64,000 nucleotides of DNA from Eretmocerus hayati (Eukaryota; Arthropoda; Insecta; Hymenoptera; Aphelinidae). This document shows positions 35,901 through 46,438 of this stretch, in pieces; the first letter of the stretch is position 1; every line of letters starts with the position of its first letter. The notes beneath the pieces are model-generated. The model was not told the DNA's origin and did no database searches. It saw nothing but the letters and a program-made list of their open reading frames with translations. The stretch lies in contig CM056744.1 in the NCBI GenBank assembly GCA_029851415.1, positions 9,679,268-9,743,267 of the forward strand, given 5' to 3'. The position numbers and the translations under genes are program-made.

Positions 35901-36319
35901 CCTGACATCTATTGCATCTTGGAACGAACTGGTGTGAACATTCATGTTAAAACGAGCATATGAATTTCGAGATAATTTACCTTCAAACCGACAATGACGG
36001 GATGCTGATCTAATTTGGAAGAAATGTTTCCAGATAACCCTGACGCAAAGACAGAATCTACATGTTCTCTCTTTGATAGAACATCCTGTAGCTCAGTCTT
36101 GAGAATTTCAACTTGTTTCAAGAATTCCTCCAAGACGTGTGGCACTTTTGCATTATGGTCACCTCCACAAACTCTCTAGAATCAACAAAAGTAATCCACA
36201 TATGAAATCAAATCCTCTTGTATGAAACCCGTCACTAGATTTGAGAAAATCTTACAAAATCAACTCACATTTACGCCCGTAAGACTGACGATGATACTAA
36301 AAATGAATAAGACCTTCAT
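32975..36319 (-). CDS. Secreted helical Cys protein, paralogue A (4 exons, 224 aa)
   Basis: Exons on the minus strand: 36,319-36,269 (17 codons), 36,175-35,981 (65), 33,477-33,316 (54) and 33,241-32,975 (88 plus TGA). All three introns are phase 0 with GTGAGT, GTAAAT and GTAAGT donors and AG acceptors. Exon 1 is almost exactly a signal peptide (MKVLFIFSIIVSLTGVN). The mature part is charged and amphipathic, probably alpha-helical, with Cys at the start of exon 2, Cys at residue 15 of exon 3, two Cys in exon 4 and a penultimate Cys (KRCLGQ). Lengths, phases and Cys placement match the gene at 40.8 kb, so the two are tandem paralogues in the same orientation. I do not recognise the family. Secretion is inferred from the leader only. 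Intron 2 (2.5 kb) is filled by a cluster of hairpin-family repeats. Confidence 0.75.
33640..34870. repeat. Cluster of hairpin-family repeats inside an intron
   Basis: At least five units lie in both orientations. Core words are CTCGCTTCGCTCGGGAAATAA (33,680; 34,160), CCTGAGCCGTAGGCGAAGGTC (33,785), CCCGAGCCGCAGGCGAGGGTC (34,500) and GACCCTCGCTTGCAGCTCGG (34,690). Repeated phrases such as ATGAGAACCCTAAAA and GCGGCTTTTTTAGG/GCGGCATTTTTAGG lie between them. The units pair with one another, giving a nest of potential stems. They occupy the second intron of secreted paralogue A. Confidence 0.8.
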
Positions 36320-37260
36320 GTTTCCAGCAAATTTTATGGAGTATTCGAAGTGAAAATATTCGTGACGACGCACTTTCGTAAAATAAGTGATATGCGATGT
36401 GGTTTCATAAGTTCAAGTCTTTTTGTTCAAATTTTTTGAATTATTTAACTTTCGTCATCGCATTATCTTTCACGGCAGCACGATGCTATTAACTCATTTT
36501 CATTGCGGAACACGTCGTATTTGAGATAAGTTTGTTGGCAGAAATGAAAAGCCCGCTGCACTATAATAAAACAACGTATTTTTGTAATTACAGAAAATCT
36601 TAATGATTGAAATAAATGATGCAAAAGCTGCAAGGAAAAGTGGGGAAAAGCAGTTCTTAAAATTTCGGACACAATATAAAACTCACTATAGAGTGATAGA
36701 GATTTTTTCTGCTTGAGGGCAAATAAGCAATAAGTGGAAAAAAGTATCGCCAATCAAATCTGTTCTGTATATAACTCGGACAAATGTGATCAATTTTACG
36801 ATGAATAATGTTCTTTTGGTGGATAAGAATGATATTCTTCTGTATCAGAAGAGAAAACGATGACCAAATAGAGACAACCCGGAAAAAATGCTAACGTGCC
36901 TATATCACATAATACTATCACGTGCGCAATTGGCCCATGACGTGATAATATGACGTGATATAGGTACAACTGAAAATGTGCACTCGAGTCCGGATCATGA
37001 ATGATCGTGCACTCGGATGATCCCTCGACGATATTATATGAATTATTATACCCCGAGCCATGAACAGTGTCTTTGAAGACCCACAAATAAGAGCGATAGA
37101 AAATATAATATGCTTTTGATCGCTTGACGATTTTTAGTGTGCCTATCGGTTGCAGCGAGGGTCATTCGGATAACTGACGTTGACACTTGTAAGTCAATGA
37201 TATATCGGTAGTTCCGCGGAAACTTCGATATTTGGAGGTTGGAAATTAGCCGACCCCAGA
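36320..37260. other. Upstream region of secreted paralogue A
   Basis: No other gene is seen. The first 150 bp past the ATG should hold the promoter, but no TATA box is evident. An inverted repeat with CACGT words lies at 36,899-36,963 (separate entry). Confidence 0.4.
36899..36963. repeat. Inverted repeat with ATCACGT arms
   Basis: The left arm CCTATATCACATAATACTAT followed by CACGT (25 nt) matches the reverse complement of the right arm ending GTGATATAGG at about 22 of 25 positions, with a 15-nt loop. The arms carry CACGTG and TGACGTGATA words. It lies about 580 bp upstream of the ATG of secreted paralogue A and may be regulatory or a small foldback. Confidence 0.6.
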
Positions 37261-37263
37261 TTC

Positions 37264-37385
37264 AGCGTTGGGCAAAATCCACTGGAAAGCAACACAACAG
37301 CTACATTCAGACCGGAATTTTATATGCAATTTTTCGATCTGAACATAGCTGTCGTGTTGCTTTCCAGTGGGTTTAGCCCAACGCT
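37264..37385. mobile_element. 122-bp palindromic MITE
   Basis: Left end AGCGTTGGGCAAAATCCACT followed by GGAAAGCAACAC pairs with the right end GTGTTGCTTTCCAGTGGGTT followed by TAGCCCAACGCT. The middle pairs through CATTCAGACCGG/CGATCTGAACATAG. It is a near-complete foldback without coding capacity. Confidence 0.75.
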
Positions 37386-37389
37386 GCCC

Positions 37390-38510
37390 CGAGCGCTGCC
37401 CAGATTGCACTTCGGAAGATTTTAAGATGTATTTTTCGACTTTTTCAAACATATAGAGTACGAATCAACTGCCTCGCGAATATAAAAATTTTCACTCATC
37501 GGTACCATACGTAAGAATAACATAAATAAAGCGGTAACATGACACGGAACCCTGACATTTACCACTATAATTGATCTCACGGCCAAACAGTTTGAGCTAC
37601 AGTCTTGAGGTTTTGGGATCATGATTTGGCCATCGGATAATTCGAAAAAAGCTGGCTAGGGCCTGTGTATCCTCGTGTTCAAGGGTCTCACTAGTATAAT
37701 GAGAATATGACCAAAAAATTCAGCAACAATGGATTTTAGCGAAAAATTACTTCTCAAAGTGTGAAAATCAGCTTCTTCCGATACTCTGGGATATGGAAAA
37801 GTTGCGCCTGAAACATTGAACTTTGAAAAATAAATGGCGCAGAAGAGCCTGGAATGAGGTAAATTCACTTTTATCGAGGAAAACTGATCGAGTAAAATTT
37901 TACGCAAGATTGCACAAAATGTACGTGCTCACCGTGCTCTCAAAAATGGCCTTTAGTTTTTTGCAGCTGTGGAATTTGATGCACAATACCATTATATTTA
38001 AAGAGTTTGCCCGCCAGAATCCCGACCGAGCCTCATGCGGCGCTTCACACTGCCAAAGGCCGGTAAAAGGAAATACCACAAGGAACGAAATTGACATTTT
38101 GACCCTCTTTCTTGTGATGATTCTTTTTGGATATCCTTTGATCGAAAAAATAACGATTGTACCCAGAAGAGCATCAAATAATACGTCGATAATGACTTTG
38201 TGCCATTTGTTTTCCCAAACGTTCTGAGGGTTCATACTAGGTGCTACACGTATTATATCAAAGTTTCCATGGAATTATCCGGTGGAACTACGCAAATACT
38301 GCGTATTCGAGTGCAGAAAACCTAGCTTTCCGCACGATAGACATACGTTTTTTAGCTTTCTACGCTATTTCAGCGTAGGGGAAACGGAATGTATGAAATA
38401 TGTGCGAATCGTTTTGATTTTTGTACCATATCTTTCAAAATTTGAAATATGAAGAAATACGCATATGCGACACGCTATGCATCTATAGGCGCGCATCCAG
38501 GGGTGGCGCG
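37390..38510. other. Overlapping antisense frames, no gene called
   Basis: Frames of 134 codons (+, 37,823-38,227) and 111 codons (-, 38,235-37,900) overlap. Neither shows a domain, signal peptide or splice support. A GC-richer patch near 38,010-38,070 explains the open frames. Confidence 0.35.
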
Positions 38511-38513
38511 ATA

Positions 38514-38768
38514 AGGGTACGTCCACAAATGATGCATATGCATGCATATGCACTGCGCACGTGCACATGTGCAGCTCGTCGGACTTGAGCAAAGATTGAA
38601 GGGCTCGAATCAGAGAATTCAGTATTCGAACCGGCGGTTTGTGTCTTTGCTCCGTTACCGTCTGATCCAAAATAGACATCGACGAGTTCTAGCCCCGTTA
38701 TGACTAAAATTTGGTGAACTGCACACGGCCATGTGTGCAGTGCATATGCATATTTGTGGACGGACCCT
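38514..38768. mobile_element. Palindromic MITE, TA target duplication (8.0-kb family)
   Basis: TA, then AGGGTACGTCCACAAATGAT and GCATATGCATGCATATGC at the left. GCATATGCATATTTGTGGAC followed by GGACCCT, then TA, at the right. At 255 bp with no ORF, it is a relative of 8,035-8,296, with inner words GTGCAGCTCGTCGGACTTGA that resemble that copy's right half. Confidence 0.8.
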
Positions 38769-38824
38769 TATGGTCCGTCTAACGGAAGAAAGACACAAAC
38801 CCAGTCAAATCAGATGTTCTCTGA

Positions 38825-38996
38825 GACCTTATTCCGAGCTCGGGGGTAACTGTCGCAGTGGTGCGATTCACGTCACTCGCCATGCATAAGGAACATGGAA
38901 TGAGGTGGTCCACCATGTACAAGAAACATGGACATAGAAGAATCGCATGCGAGTCACACCGCCGCGACAGTTATTCACCGAACTTGGAATAAGGTC
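38825..38996. mobile_element. 172-bp palindromic MITE
   Basis: GACCTTATTCCGAGCTCGG at the left is mirrored by CCGAACTTGGAATAAGGTC at the right. Further pairing runs inward through AACTGTCGC and GTGATTCACGTCACTC/GAGTCACACC words. It appears to sit inside fragments of the 8.0-kb MITE family (38,773-38,824 and 38,997-39,116). Confidence 0.7.
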
Positions 38997-38999
38997 CCT

Positions 39000-39220
39000 G
39001 ACGAGATTCTCTGTCTCGTTCTCTGATTCGAGCTCTTCAACCTCTACTCAAATCCGATGAGCAGGACGTGCACTTGTGCAGTGCATATGCATCATTTGTG
39101 GACACACGTACCCTTACAGGCTGATCCAAAGCTGAACTCAACGTATTCCGTATGAATTTCGGGGCGTTGCACATGTGCATGTAAGCAGTCCATATGCATT
39201 ATTCGTGGATACACCCTATG
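39000..39220. mobile_element. Further ends of the 8.0-kb MITE family
   Basis: CAGTGCATATGCATCATTTG followed by TGGACACACGTACCCTTA (39,080-39,116), and CCATATGCATTATTCGTGGA followed by TACACCCTA (39,190-39,219), are two right-hand termini in succession. This implies nested or tandem insertions. Confidence 0.65.
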
Positions 39221-39531
39221 AGGCGATCACAACCTGCACCCCCCCCCCTCACCTCCCCCAGGAAAGAGCATGTGAAACGTAGGCGAACGCGTGCCCGAAA
39301 AATCTCTCAAGTCACTCCCAACCAGTCCGGTCGCTGGATCCGCCTTACGCTCTTGAATGCATCCGTTGGAAGATCGGGCCCGACAGAAATATTGAAAATT
39401 CTTCTGTGGTGATCGTGAGTTTCATATCGTACTCTATTACCTCTAGAAAATTCCAGACATAGATTGATTAGAAGTAATCAGGGTATAAATAGATTAAAGA
39501 TGTATTCATTACATAGACGCATTTATTGTGT

Positions 39532-39537
39532 GAATAA
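39532..39537 (-). terminator. Polyadenylation signal of the 40.8-kb secreted gene
   Basis: AATAAA on the minus strand, about 150 bp after the stop codon at 39,685. Confidence 0.45.
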
Positions 39538-39684
39538 GATTCTTGTCCCCGTTTTAGAAAATATAGTGTACAATCATGACTACCATTCGATGATTCCGAC
39601 ATTTGACTTTCGCTGATTGAATTCCGTTGACCTTGAAAATTAATTGATCTCTTTCTTGACAATTATACCTATGCCATGGCTAAA

Positions 39685-40837
39685 TTAATGATGCAGACAC
39701 GCACTAGCATGATCAAGAACATCTTCCCTAATCGATGAGGATACCACAACTTTTTCAAAATCTCGGAAGACATCAGCCACCAATGATAGAATTCTATTTC
39801 TTAGAGAATTTATCACAAGAAACTGATCGTTCAAATCGTCTTTATATTCCCCAGTTATCATACAAAGTTGTCCGTGTAAGCAGTGCCTCAACTCACTAGC
39901 CAAGTTCGTCTTCAAGGCGTTTTCAATTCTTGATAATAACTGTCGACAAATTTTTATGAGTTTCATTCTCATCTTTGGGTCAAACTTATGTAATGATATG
40001 AGTAAGATTCAAAGATTTTGTTAAATACCTTTGAGGACCTTCTGAGCTCTACCTCCATGTTATCCAGCTCTTTCGTGACCAATCTTTCAAATTGATGCTT
40101 TGCTTTGACGATGTATAATTTCAACGTTCTGTTGAGCTCATCATAACAATCTTTCACATTGTACCCGTCTTCGGCTCGTCTATCCAATATTTTCTAGAAA
40201 TATTTAAAATCTATGATTATCTCCATATTATTACGAATACATCCTTAATCAACCTACTCAGTTCTCAGTTCTCAACGTTCTAGTGAAGAAAACGTCATAC
40301 AGTGATTTTTTTGTCATTTGCATTCAAAAACTGCCAATAAGGAGACTAAAGAAATTTCGTCTTTTGATTTTTCATTTTCATCTTCTTCCTCGCATCCATA
40401 TCAACATATAAAAAATCCAATCCTAGAAGAATTTACAGAGGCCCCCCCTCCCACCCGCTACTATCCAGAATTTTTATATCTTTAAGATTTTTCTGATCAG
40501 TCAATAATGAGATATGGCAAATTCACTGCAACAAAAACCCTATACTTGTCGTCTCCGGCAAAAATGAAATAATGGAAAACATGAATAAATATCAACTTAC
40601 CTCAAACCTGTTAACTCGTTCATTTTCAATCACAATTTTTTCAACTTCCGGGTAATTTGTTTCAATCCCTTCTTTTATTGACCGGGATATATTTAAATTT
40701 CTTTCTATGGTACCATGTAATATTTCAATATCGATTAACTCATCTTCGGCTCGCTTTTTAAAAACTTCAAAACTGTTTTCAGCAACAGATATTTTTAATA
40801 ATAACAAAAATGATGCAGCTAGAATTCTGAGCTTCAT
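39685..40837 (-). CDS. Secreted helical Cys protein, paralogue B (3 exons, 229 aa)
   Basis: Exons on the minus strand: 40,837-40,601 (79 codons), 40,193-40,029 (55) and 39,972-39,685 (95 plus stop). Both introns are phase 0, with donors GAG|GTAAGT and AAG|GTATTT and acceptors TTCTAG and CAAAG. The start is the first ATG, giving a clear signal peptide (MKLRILAASFLLLLKISVA). The mature chain is highly charged and likely helical, with Cys at residue 16 of exon 2, three Cys in exon 3 and one near the C-terminus (SACLHH). N-glycosylation sequons NIS and NRT are present. Exon 2 and exon 3 match exons 3 and 4 of paralogue A in size, phase and Cys position, while exon 1 equals A's exons 1 and 2 fused. 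The family is not recognised. Roles such as venom, saliva or hemolymph would be guesses. Confidence 0.75.
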
Positions 40838-40839
40838 GG

Positions 40840-41385
40840 TATTCGATTTCCTCGGTCAAATGATGTATATCAATGATTGAAATTATCGAATGCTATACAT
40901 AGTCGCTGTAAAGAGCGTCTACAACGGCTAATTTAAATATGGAAAGAAATTGTGTCTCACTTGCTGGCATATGATTTTACTTAAGTGTTTACTCAAGTGT
41001 TGGTATAGAATTTACCTTACACACGAATCATGAATGCAATTTCACGTGAACGAATTTAGATAATCTTTAAATATATCATACTGTTTGTCATTCCAGATTT
41101 GATTTTTCGAAGCTGATGTGCAAAAATCATACTAATGGTTACTTTTCCCAAAGATGTCCTGTGATTTTCCATAACTCCTTGACTTCTAGGGTCGATCAAT
41201 TGAGATCAAATTACATGTCCGATCTATGCATTTGGGATATAAAATTGAATTATCCTTGATTTGATTCATAGACAGAAACATTTTATGAAAATTGTCTCGG
41301 TATTTCATGAAATCATATGCCCATGATACATATATATTATCTGTACAAAAAATACACCAGACTCTTTGAGGCAGGTTATTTCATC
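40840..41385. other. Upstream region of secreted paralogue B
   Basis: A TATTTAAAT-like element on the minus strand near 40,935, about 100 bp before the ATG, is a possible TATA box. Nothing else is recognised. Confidence 0.35.
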
Positions 41386-41389
41386 AGGA

Positions 41390-41590
41390 ATAGTATATTT
41401 CGCACCGAGTTCATGAGGTTGTAGCTCGCTTTTGAGCGATCGGTTTTCGACCCGAGCCGGAGGCGAGGGTTGAAATGATCGCTCGGAAGCGGGGAACCTC
41501 GTGTGCGAGGCGCGAAAGTTATTTTTCGCAATTTTGTAGGCACTCAAACATCGGAAAATTGCAAAAAAGAGTTTTTTTGGATAAATGGCA
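41390..41590. repeat. Hairpin-family repeat copy
   Basis: GCACCGAGTTCATGAGGTTG, TTTTGAGCGATCGGTTTTCG, CCCGAGCCGGAGGCGAGGGT and ATCGCTCGGAAGCGGGGAAC run in order. This is the best-preserved relative of the 10.3-kb copy, with the same GAGCGAT/ATCGCTC pairing. Confidence 0.75.
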
Positions 41591-41829
41591 GGAAGTGCAT
41601 GTTGAATAATACATTTTGTTCTCAGTCTCATCATCTTCAGAATACGGATAGAAATGATTTCATGAGGGTTTGTTCATGTTGATAAAATCTTAACCCGCTC
41701 GCTGAAAGCGTATAGATATATACTTTTATGTGTGGAACATGCCCGAAAACTGGTAATTGTGATGACTTCTGATTGACGCATACCATCAACTGGGTTAATT
41801 TTGGAACCAAAATCGCATTTTTCCCCTTC

Positions 41830-42270
41830 AAACTGTTGAAACTTGCACGTCTTATACCAGAAGCGCATTGTATGTGTAGTCAATCGAAAGCTTACAGCTT
41901 CAGCTTTCGATTGCGGTATTTATAAAGTGCATTTGGACATCTTCAGCTGGAGATATGAGCGCTCAAAGTCGTGTCCCAAAGTTGAACCGATTTGGGGTAA
42001 CTTTGGGACAGCATGCATCGTATAGGGAATTCCACGGCCATCATCAACTGGGGTAACTTTCGGACAAAAATCGTATTGTTCTCCTCAAAACTCATGTAAC
42101 TTAGATGTTTCGCACCAGTCGCATCAGAATTGCATTGTATCTGTGGTCATTCGGAAGCTCACACTTTCAGCTCCCGATTGACAAATATAAGAGTATATTC
42201 GGACATTCTTGGTCAGAAATATGGGTACTCAAAGTCGTGTCCCAAAGTTACCCCGGTTTACAGAAGAAAA
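41830..42270 (+). repeat. Tandem duplication of about 230-260 bp
   Basis: Two units share, in order, GCGCATTGTATGTGTAGTCA/TTGCATTGTATCTGTGGTCA, GAAAGCTTACAG/GGAAGCTCACAC, TTCAGCTTTCGATTG/TTCAGCTCCCGATTG, GGACATCTTCAGCTGG/GGACATTCTTGGTCAG and CTCAAAGTCGTGTCCCAAAG. Each ends in a GGGTAACTTTGGGAC-type motif or its complement. Confidence 0.7.
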
Positions 42271-42611
42271 CACATTTTTTTCCAGTTTTTACGCTACAGA
42301 ATTGGAAGTGGGTAAAAGTACGCCAATATAATGATGGATTCGTTGAGATATGTATACAGACAAGTGAAATCTAGCCCAGTCACCTTGGAGTCGCTCTGCA
42401 AATGTCGGTACCACACTCATTTGTCCGAAAGATTGTTTTTTGAGTTGGAAACATACTCTTGAAGAAGTCTGTCTATGAATGAACTCACAACTGAAGGAGG
42501 ACCTTGCGCTGGTGCAAAACATTGCTCATGCGTGCCCCAAGTAGGGAGAACAGGTACCAAAACCTCGGGATTATCTACCTTGCTGATTGCGCGTGATAAT
42601 GAATCTTTCGT

Positions 42612-42675
42612 GGGTTGTCCCAAAGTTGCCCCCCTTGTCCCAAAGTTGCCCCCCTTGTCCCAAAGTTACCCTAGT
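42612..42675 (+). repeat. Short tandem TTGTCCCAAAGTTGCCCCCC
   Basis: About three units of 20 bp (TTGTCCCAAAGTTGCCCCCC, repeated, then TTGTCCCAAAGTTACC). The word is the terminal motif of the flanking duplicated units and also recurs inverted at 42,900 (GGGGTAACTTTGGGCACC). Confidence 0.75.
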
Positions 42676-43150
42676 TGGCGGTAGTGAAAATCTGAAATAA
42701 TCCTCGAAAAACTGTAGAGATATAAAGTAAGTGTTGAACATTCTATTGGTAAGTGCAATGCAAAAAGTGCGAGTGATTCATGTAAGATACAAATAGTTTC
42801 CTAGATAGGCTTTAAATATGAATTTTCAAGTACTTTTCATAAAATATTATTATTTTCCTATAAAGTATCTTTATGAAAAAATAAGAGTACCGTAAACAGG
42901 GGTAACTTTGGGCACCAGGGTAACTCTGTAACACTTTTGTTTTTGCGTTCACTCTTGATTGGCTCACTCTGGAGCATCCTGTAGGCAATCATTTTGTTGG
43001 TTTATTCAAGAGCTTTCATTTCAAAGGTTGCACGATGCTTTAAAATGACCCAATCGAGAGTAAAAGCAAAAATAAAAAGTTATTAGGGCACCCCGGTGTT
43101 CACGTTCCCAACGGCTTACGATATTTCAAGGATTTTTAACAATACACTAA

Positions 43151-43463
43151 CAAGAGGAGTTCGGAGGGTCCGGGCCACCAAATCTCACCAAACTTTTTTT
43201 ACATTCTCGTACCTTCGAGAATCTGAAGAATCCAGAGTAACTTTGTCAAATGAGCCTCCTGTTTAGAGCTATAAGTAAAAACATCATCATTGCCAGTATA
43301 TCTATAATATAGATATATGGACAGGACTAATGTCATAGGCTGTAACTTTGAACAGGAAGCTCATTTGACGAAGTTACTCTGAATTATTCATACTCTAGGT
43401 GGTACAAAACTGTGAAAGAAGTCTGGTGAGCTTTGGTGACCCGGACCCTCCGGACTCCCCTTG
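43151..43463. mobile_element. 313-bp palindromic MITE
   Basis: The left end CAAGAGGAGTTCGGAGGGTC followed by CGGGCCACCAAA pairs with the right end GACCCTCCGGACTCCCCTTG. A second inner pair is CAGAGTAACTTTGTCAAATG with CATTTGACGAAGTTACTCTG. There is no ORF. A half-copy of the right arm lies at 50,010-50,092. Confidence 0.8.
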
Positions 43464-43772
43464 TACTCGTAACGTGGAACTTCCTGTCCCTGATTTACAA
43501 AACCCCGTACTTCGCCTGCACTTCGACTTTTGCTTTCTCTAAAGAGAAAGCTTTGTTTTCGACACAGCGAATTTTTGATCAATTTTTCCATTCAACCCAA
43601 TATTTTATTCAACATAATTCATCTCATCAAAAAAGTGCTTTAACCATCTTATTCCTCTCGCCAAAATCTAACGATTGTAAGTAACACTTTTCCCCTTAGA
43701 ATTCTCAAAAACCCCCCAGTGACTCATCTCTCCGGCCCTTTGTCTGTGTCTGTGTGTGTGTGTGTGTGTATG

Positions 43773-46438
43773 CAAGGGGGAAATAACTAATATTCCATAC
43801 TGTAGATACTTGGCTTATAACTGTACGTACTTGCTCGTACCTGTAGATACTCGCAATAGTAATTCCTGCTACCTACACAGTACGGAATGGGTATGTGATG
43901 GATTTTGGAGAGGCGCTCCAAATGCACGCAACAGTAGTTGCCAGTATGTGACGGGTACTGAACAAGTACGTGACGGATTCTGGAGCCCTCGCTCAGGTAG
44001 CCGCATGGCAGTAAATTCGTGTATGTGCCAAGTACGGATCGAGTACGTGACGGACTCTAAGAGCGGGTGACGGGGTACCATGAGGCAGTAGTTGCCAGCA
44101 CGTAATAGGAACGGGACAAGTATGTGACGGACTCCGTGAGCGCAGCTGGTCTGATTCAACCTACCTTGAATGCCGGTGTCTCCTGCTACCATTGACTTAG
44201 TACAGAAACCAACCAAATTTTGTAAATTTGCTTGTTGTAACCGAGTTCTCGTTATAACCGAGCTCGTTATAATCGAGTTCTACTGTATAACCAAAATCGG
44301 TGACCAAAAATGGTGATAGTTGAGAGGAAGCTTGGAAAAAGTATTATCTAGTTTAATGCTGACAAAAAAAGATGATTTTCGTATGAAGATATCATTCCTA
44401 TAGGTAAGGTATGGAATAAGTTAGCTTATAAGTGGAATATCCCAACTTCAACGGAGTGTAGTATTTTACCTTCTCGTTTAGGATAATTCACACCGCCATG
44501 AATTTTCGAACAGTCTCTCGCGATCCAAACATTGGTGTGCATATTTTTTTAATCCGCAAATTAATTGGTAGTCTTATGAATTGGAGGATTGATGTATGGA
44601 TGTCAGAACGATTCCTAGCTATTGTTACGGATTAAAGTATTTCCTTTTGACCCCATCAGTCCCACACTTTTTCAATCATCCAAATTTTCGTTCAATAATT
44701 CTCATATTCTGATGATAATATCTCCGTCTTTGATGTGGTACAGATCTGGTGTCGATCCCTGTTAATTTCGAAGGGTCTGAGGAGACGAGGGATGGATCAA
44801 AATTTCTTTGCTTGGATCAAAATTAGTTCTGCGGATGTATTGTCTACTTATTTAGTAAAGCTTTGCAAAAGGATTTCCTCACGATAAATATCACCAATAT
44901 TTCATCACATCTTCATAATAGACAAATCGCAATCATTAAAAACACTTCTTTCTACCTGCCAATCTTTACTCAGCATGAGTTATCGATTCGAAACCGAACG
45001 TACTCATTACGAATCTAGTTATCCTGATTGTGCTTACCTGAATCGGTGGGCTCAAATGTCTGAAAAGTTTGATAAAATAAGGGAAAATAGACTTGAAACT
45101 TACAGTGCCACTCCGCTGTATGTATGAGGTATGATTAGTAACAAGTATGTTCAAGGCTGATCAAGATACTGTACCAAATTCACTAATTTTCATCCGTCAT
45201 CTTCGAGTTGAAATATGTTCTTCTGTAACACTTACTCAATGAAGCATCCGGGGAAGGACAGCATACTCACGAGAACTCTGATTTCTATCAATCCACCCAC
45301 TACTAGTGAAAATATAAATTTCTGAGCATAAAACTTATGACGATGGCTCTGGGAACATTTGAAACGTCAAACAAGATTTGATGTTAATCCTTGTGTTAAT
45401 ACCAATATCATTCAGAGGTTCATAATTTGAGACAGCAAGAATGTATGTATGGGTACCCTCAATGATTCATTATCTCATAAGTTTCGCCAAAACACTCATG
45501 TGCATGAAATCAGATGCAGACGATTTTAATTCGAGACTCTCTTTGTGGGTCAATTCCTTTCAGATGCATGTATAATAACGGTACGTGGATTCGCGAACTT
45601 TGTGACCTTCCCCAAGGATCAACCAAAATAGACTTTGTGGAGTACGATTGAAGAGTTATGATATCAAATCCGCGGGACAGCATTGCATACCCACCTTTTC
45701 TTTCTGCTTTAGCTTTCATTTATTCATTCATTTATTCATTGAAATTTGATGCCATTTCCATTAGGAAATTATCGATCACGATTTGACCATCCAATTACTT
45801 GTCAATGCAAAAACGTATGTAGCTCACATCACGAAGGAGAATGACCTACCCTAGAGTTCAAAAAACCAACTCCTTTGGCCATCTATGACATCCTCAATGC
45901 TCCCATCCTGAAGTGTAATTTCTCATTACTTTGACCTCACAATCTAGGTACGTTATGAAACTATGAACAGTCCTAAAGTGCCATTTTTCAAATTACGTAA
46001 TCATCACTACGTGATAATTACGTAGCAGGAGACACCGTCATTCAAGGTAGGTTGAATCAGACCAGCTGCGCTCACGGAGCCCGTCACATACTTGTCCCGT
46101 TCCTATTACGTGCTGGCAACTACTGCCTCATGGTACCCCGTCACCCGCTCTTAGAGTCCGTCACGTACTCGATCCGTACTTGGCACATACACGAATTTAC
46201 TGTCATGCGGCTCGCCGAGCGAGGGCTCCAGAATCCGTCACGTACTTGTTCAGTACCCGTCACATACTGGCAACTACTGTTGCGTGCATTTGGAGCGCCT
46301 CTCCAAAATCCATCACATACCCATTCCGTACTGTGTAGGTAGCAGGAATTACTATTGCGAGTATCTACAGGTACGAGCAAGTACGTACAGTTATAAGCCA
46401 AGTATCTACAGTATGGAATATTAGTTATTTCCCCCTTG
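43773..46438. mobile_element. 2,666-bp DNA transposon with 417-bp inverted ends
   Basis: Left arm 43,773-44,189 begins CAAGGGGGAAATAACTAATA. Right arm 46,022-46,438 is its inverted near-copy ending in CCCCCTTG. The 8-bp duplication TGTGTATG flanks it at 43,765-43,772 and 46,439-46,446, inside the (GT)n of an 852-bp tandem unit. The arms contain repeated GTACGTGACGG and CAGTAGTTGCCAG words. The interior (1.83 kb) has no frame resembling a transposase, so the element is non-autonomous. An 8-bp duplication fits hAT or P-type mobilisation. The very long arms are more usual for Mutator-like or foldback elements, so the superfamily is open. Confidence 0.85.
44222..44286 (-). mobile_element. pogo/Tigger-like terminal fragment
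   Basis: On the minus strand: TACAGTAGAACTCGATTATA, then ACGAGCTCGGTTATAACGAG, then AACTCGGTTACAAC. CAGTAGAAC followed by repeated CGATTATAACGA-type words is characteristic of Tigger/pogo and Tigger-derived MITE termini. It lies just inside the left arm of the larger transposon. No matching opposite end was found. Confidence 0.5.

Noticed and set aside
37823..38235. Overlapping 134- and 111-codon frames on opposite strands
   Set aside because: Mutual overlap and lack of motifs suggest a stop-poor patch rather than a gene on either strand.
43869..46401. Mirrored 86-115-codon frames in the transposon arms
   Set aside because: They are the same sequence read in inverted copies. No transposase motif, and repetitive composition (VTDGFW-type repeats) reflects internal DNA repeats.
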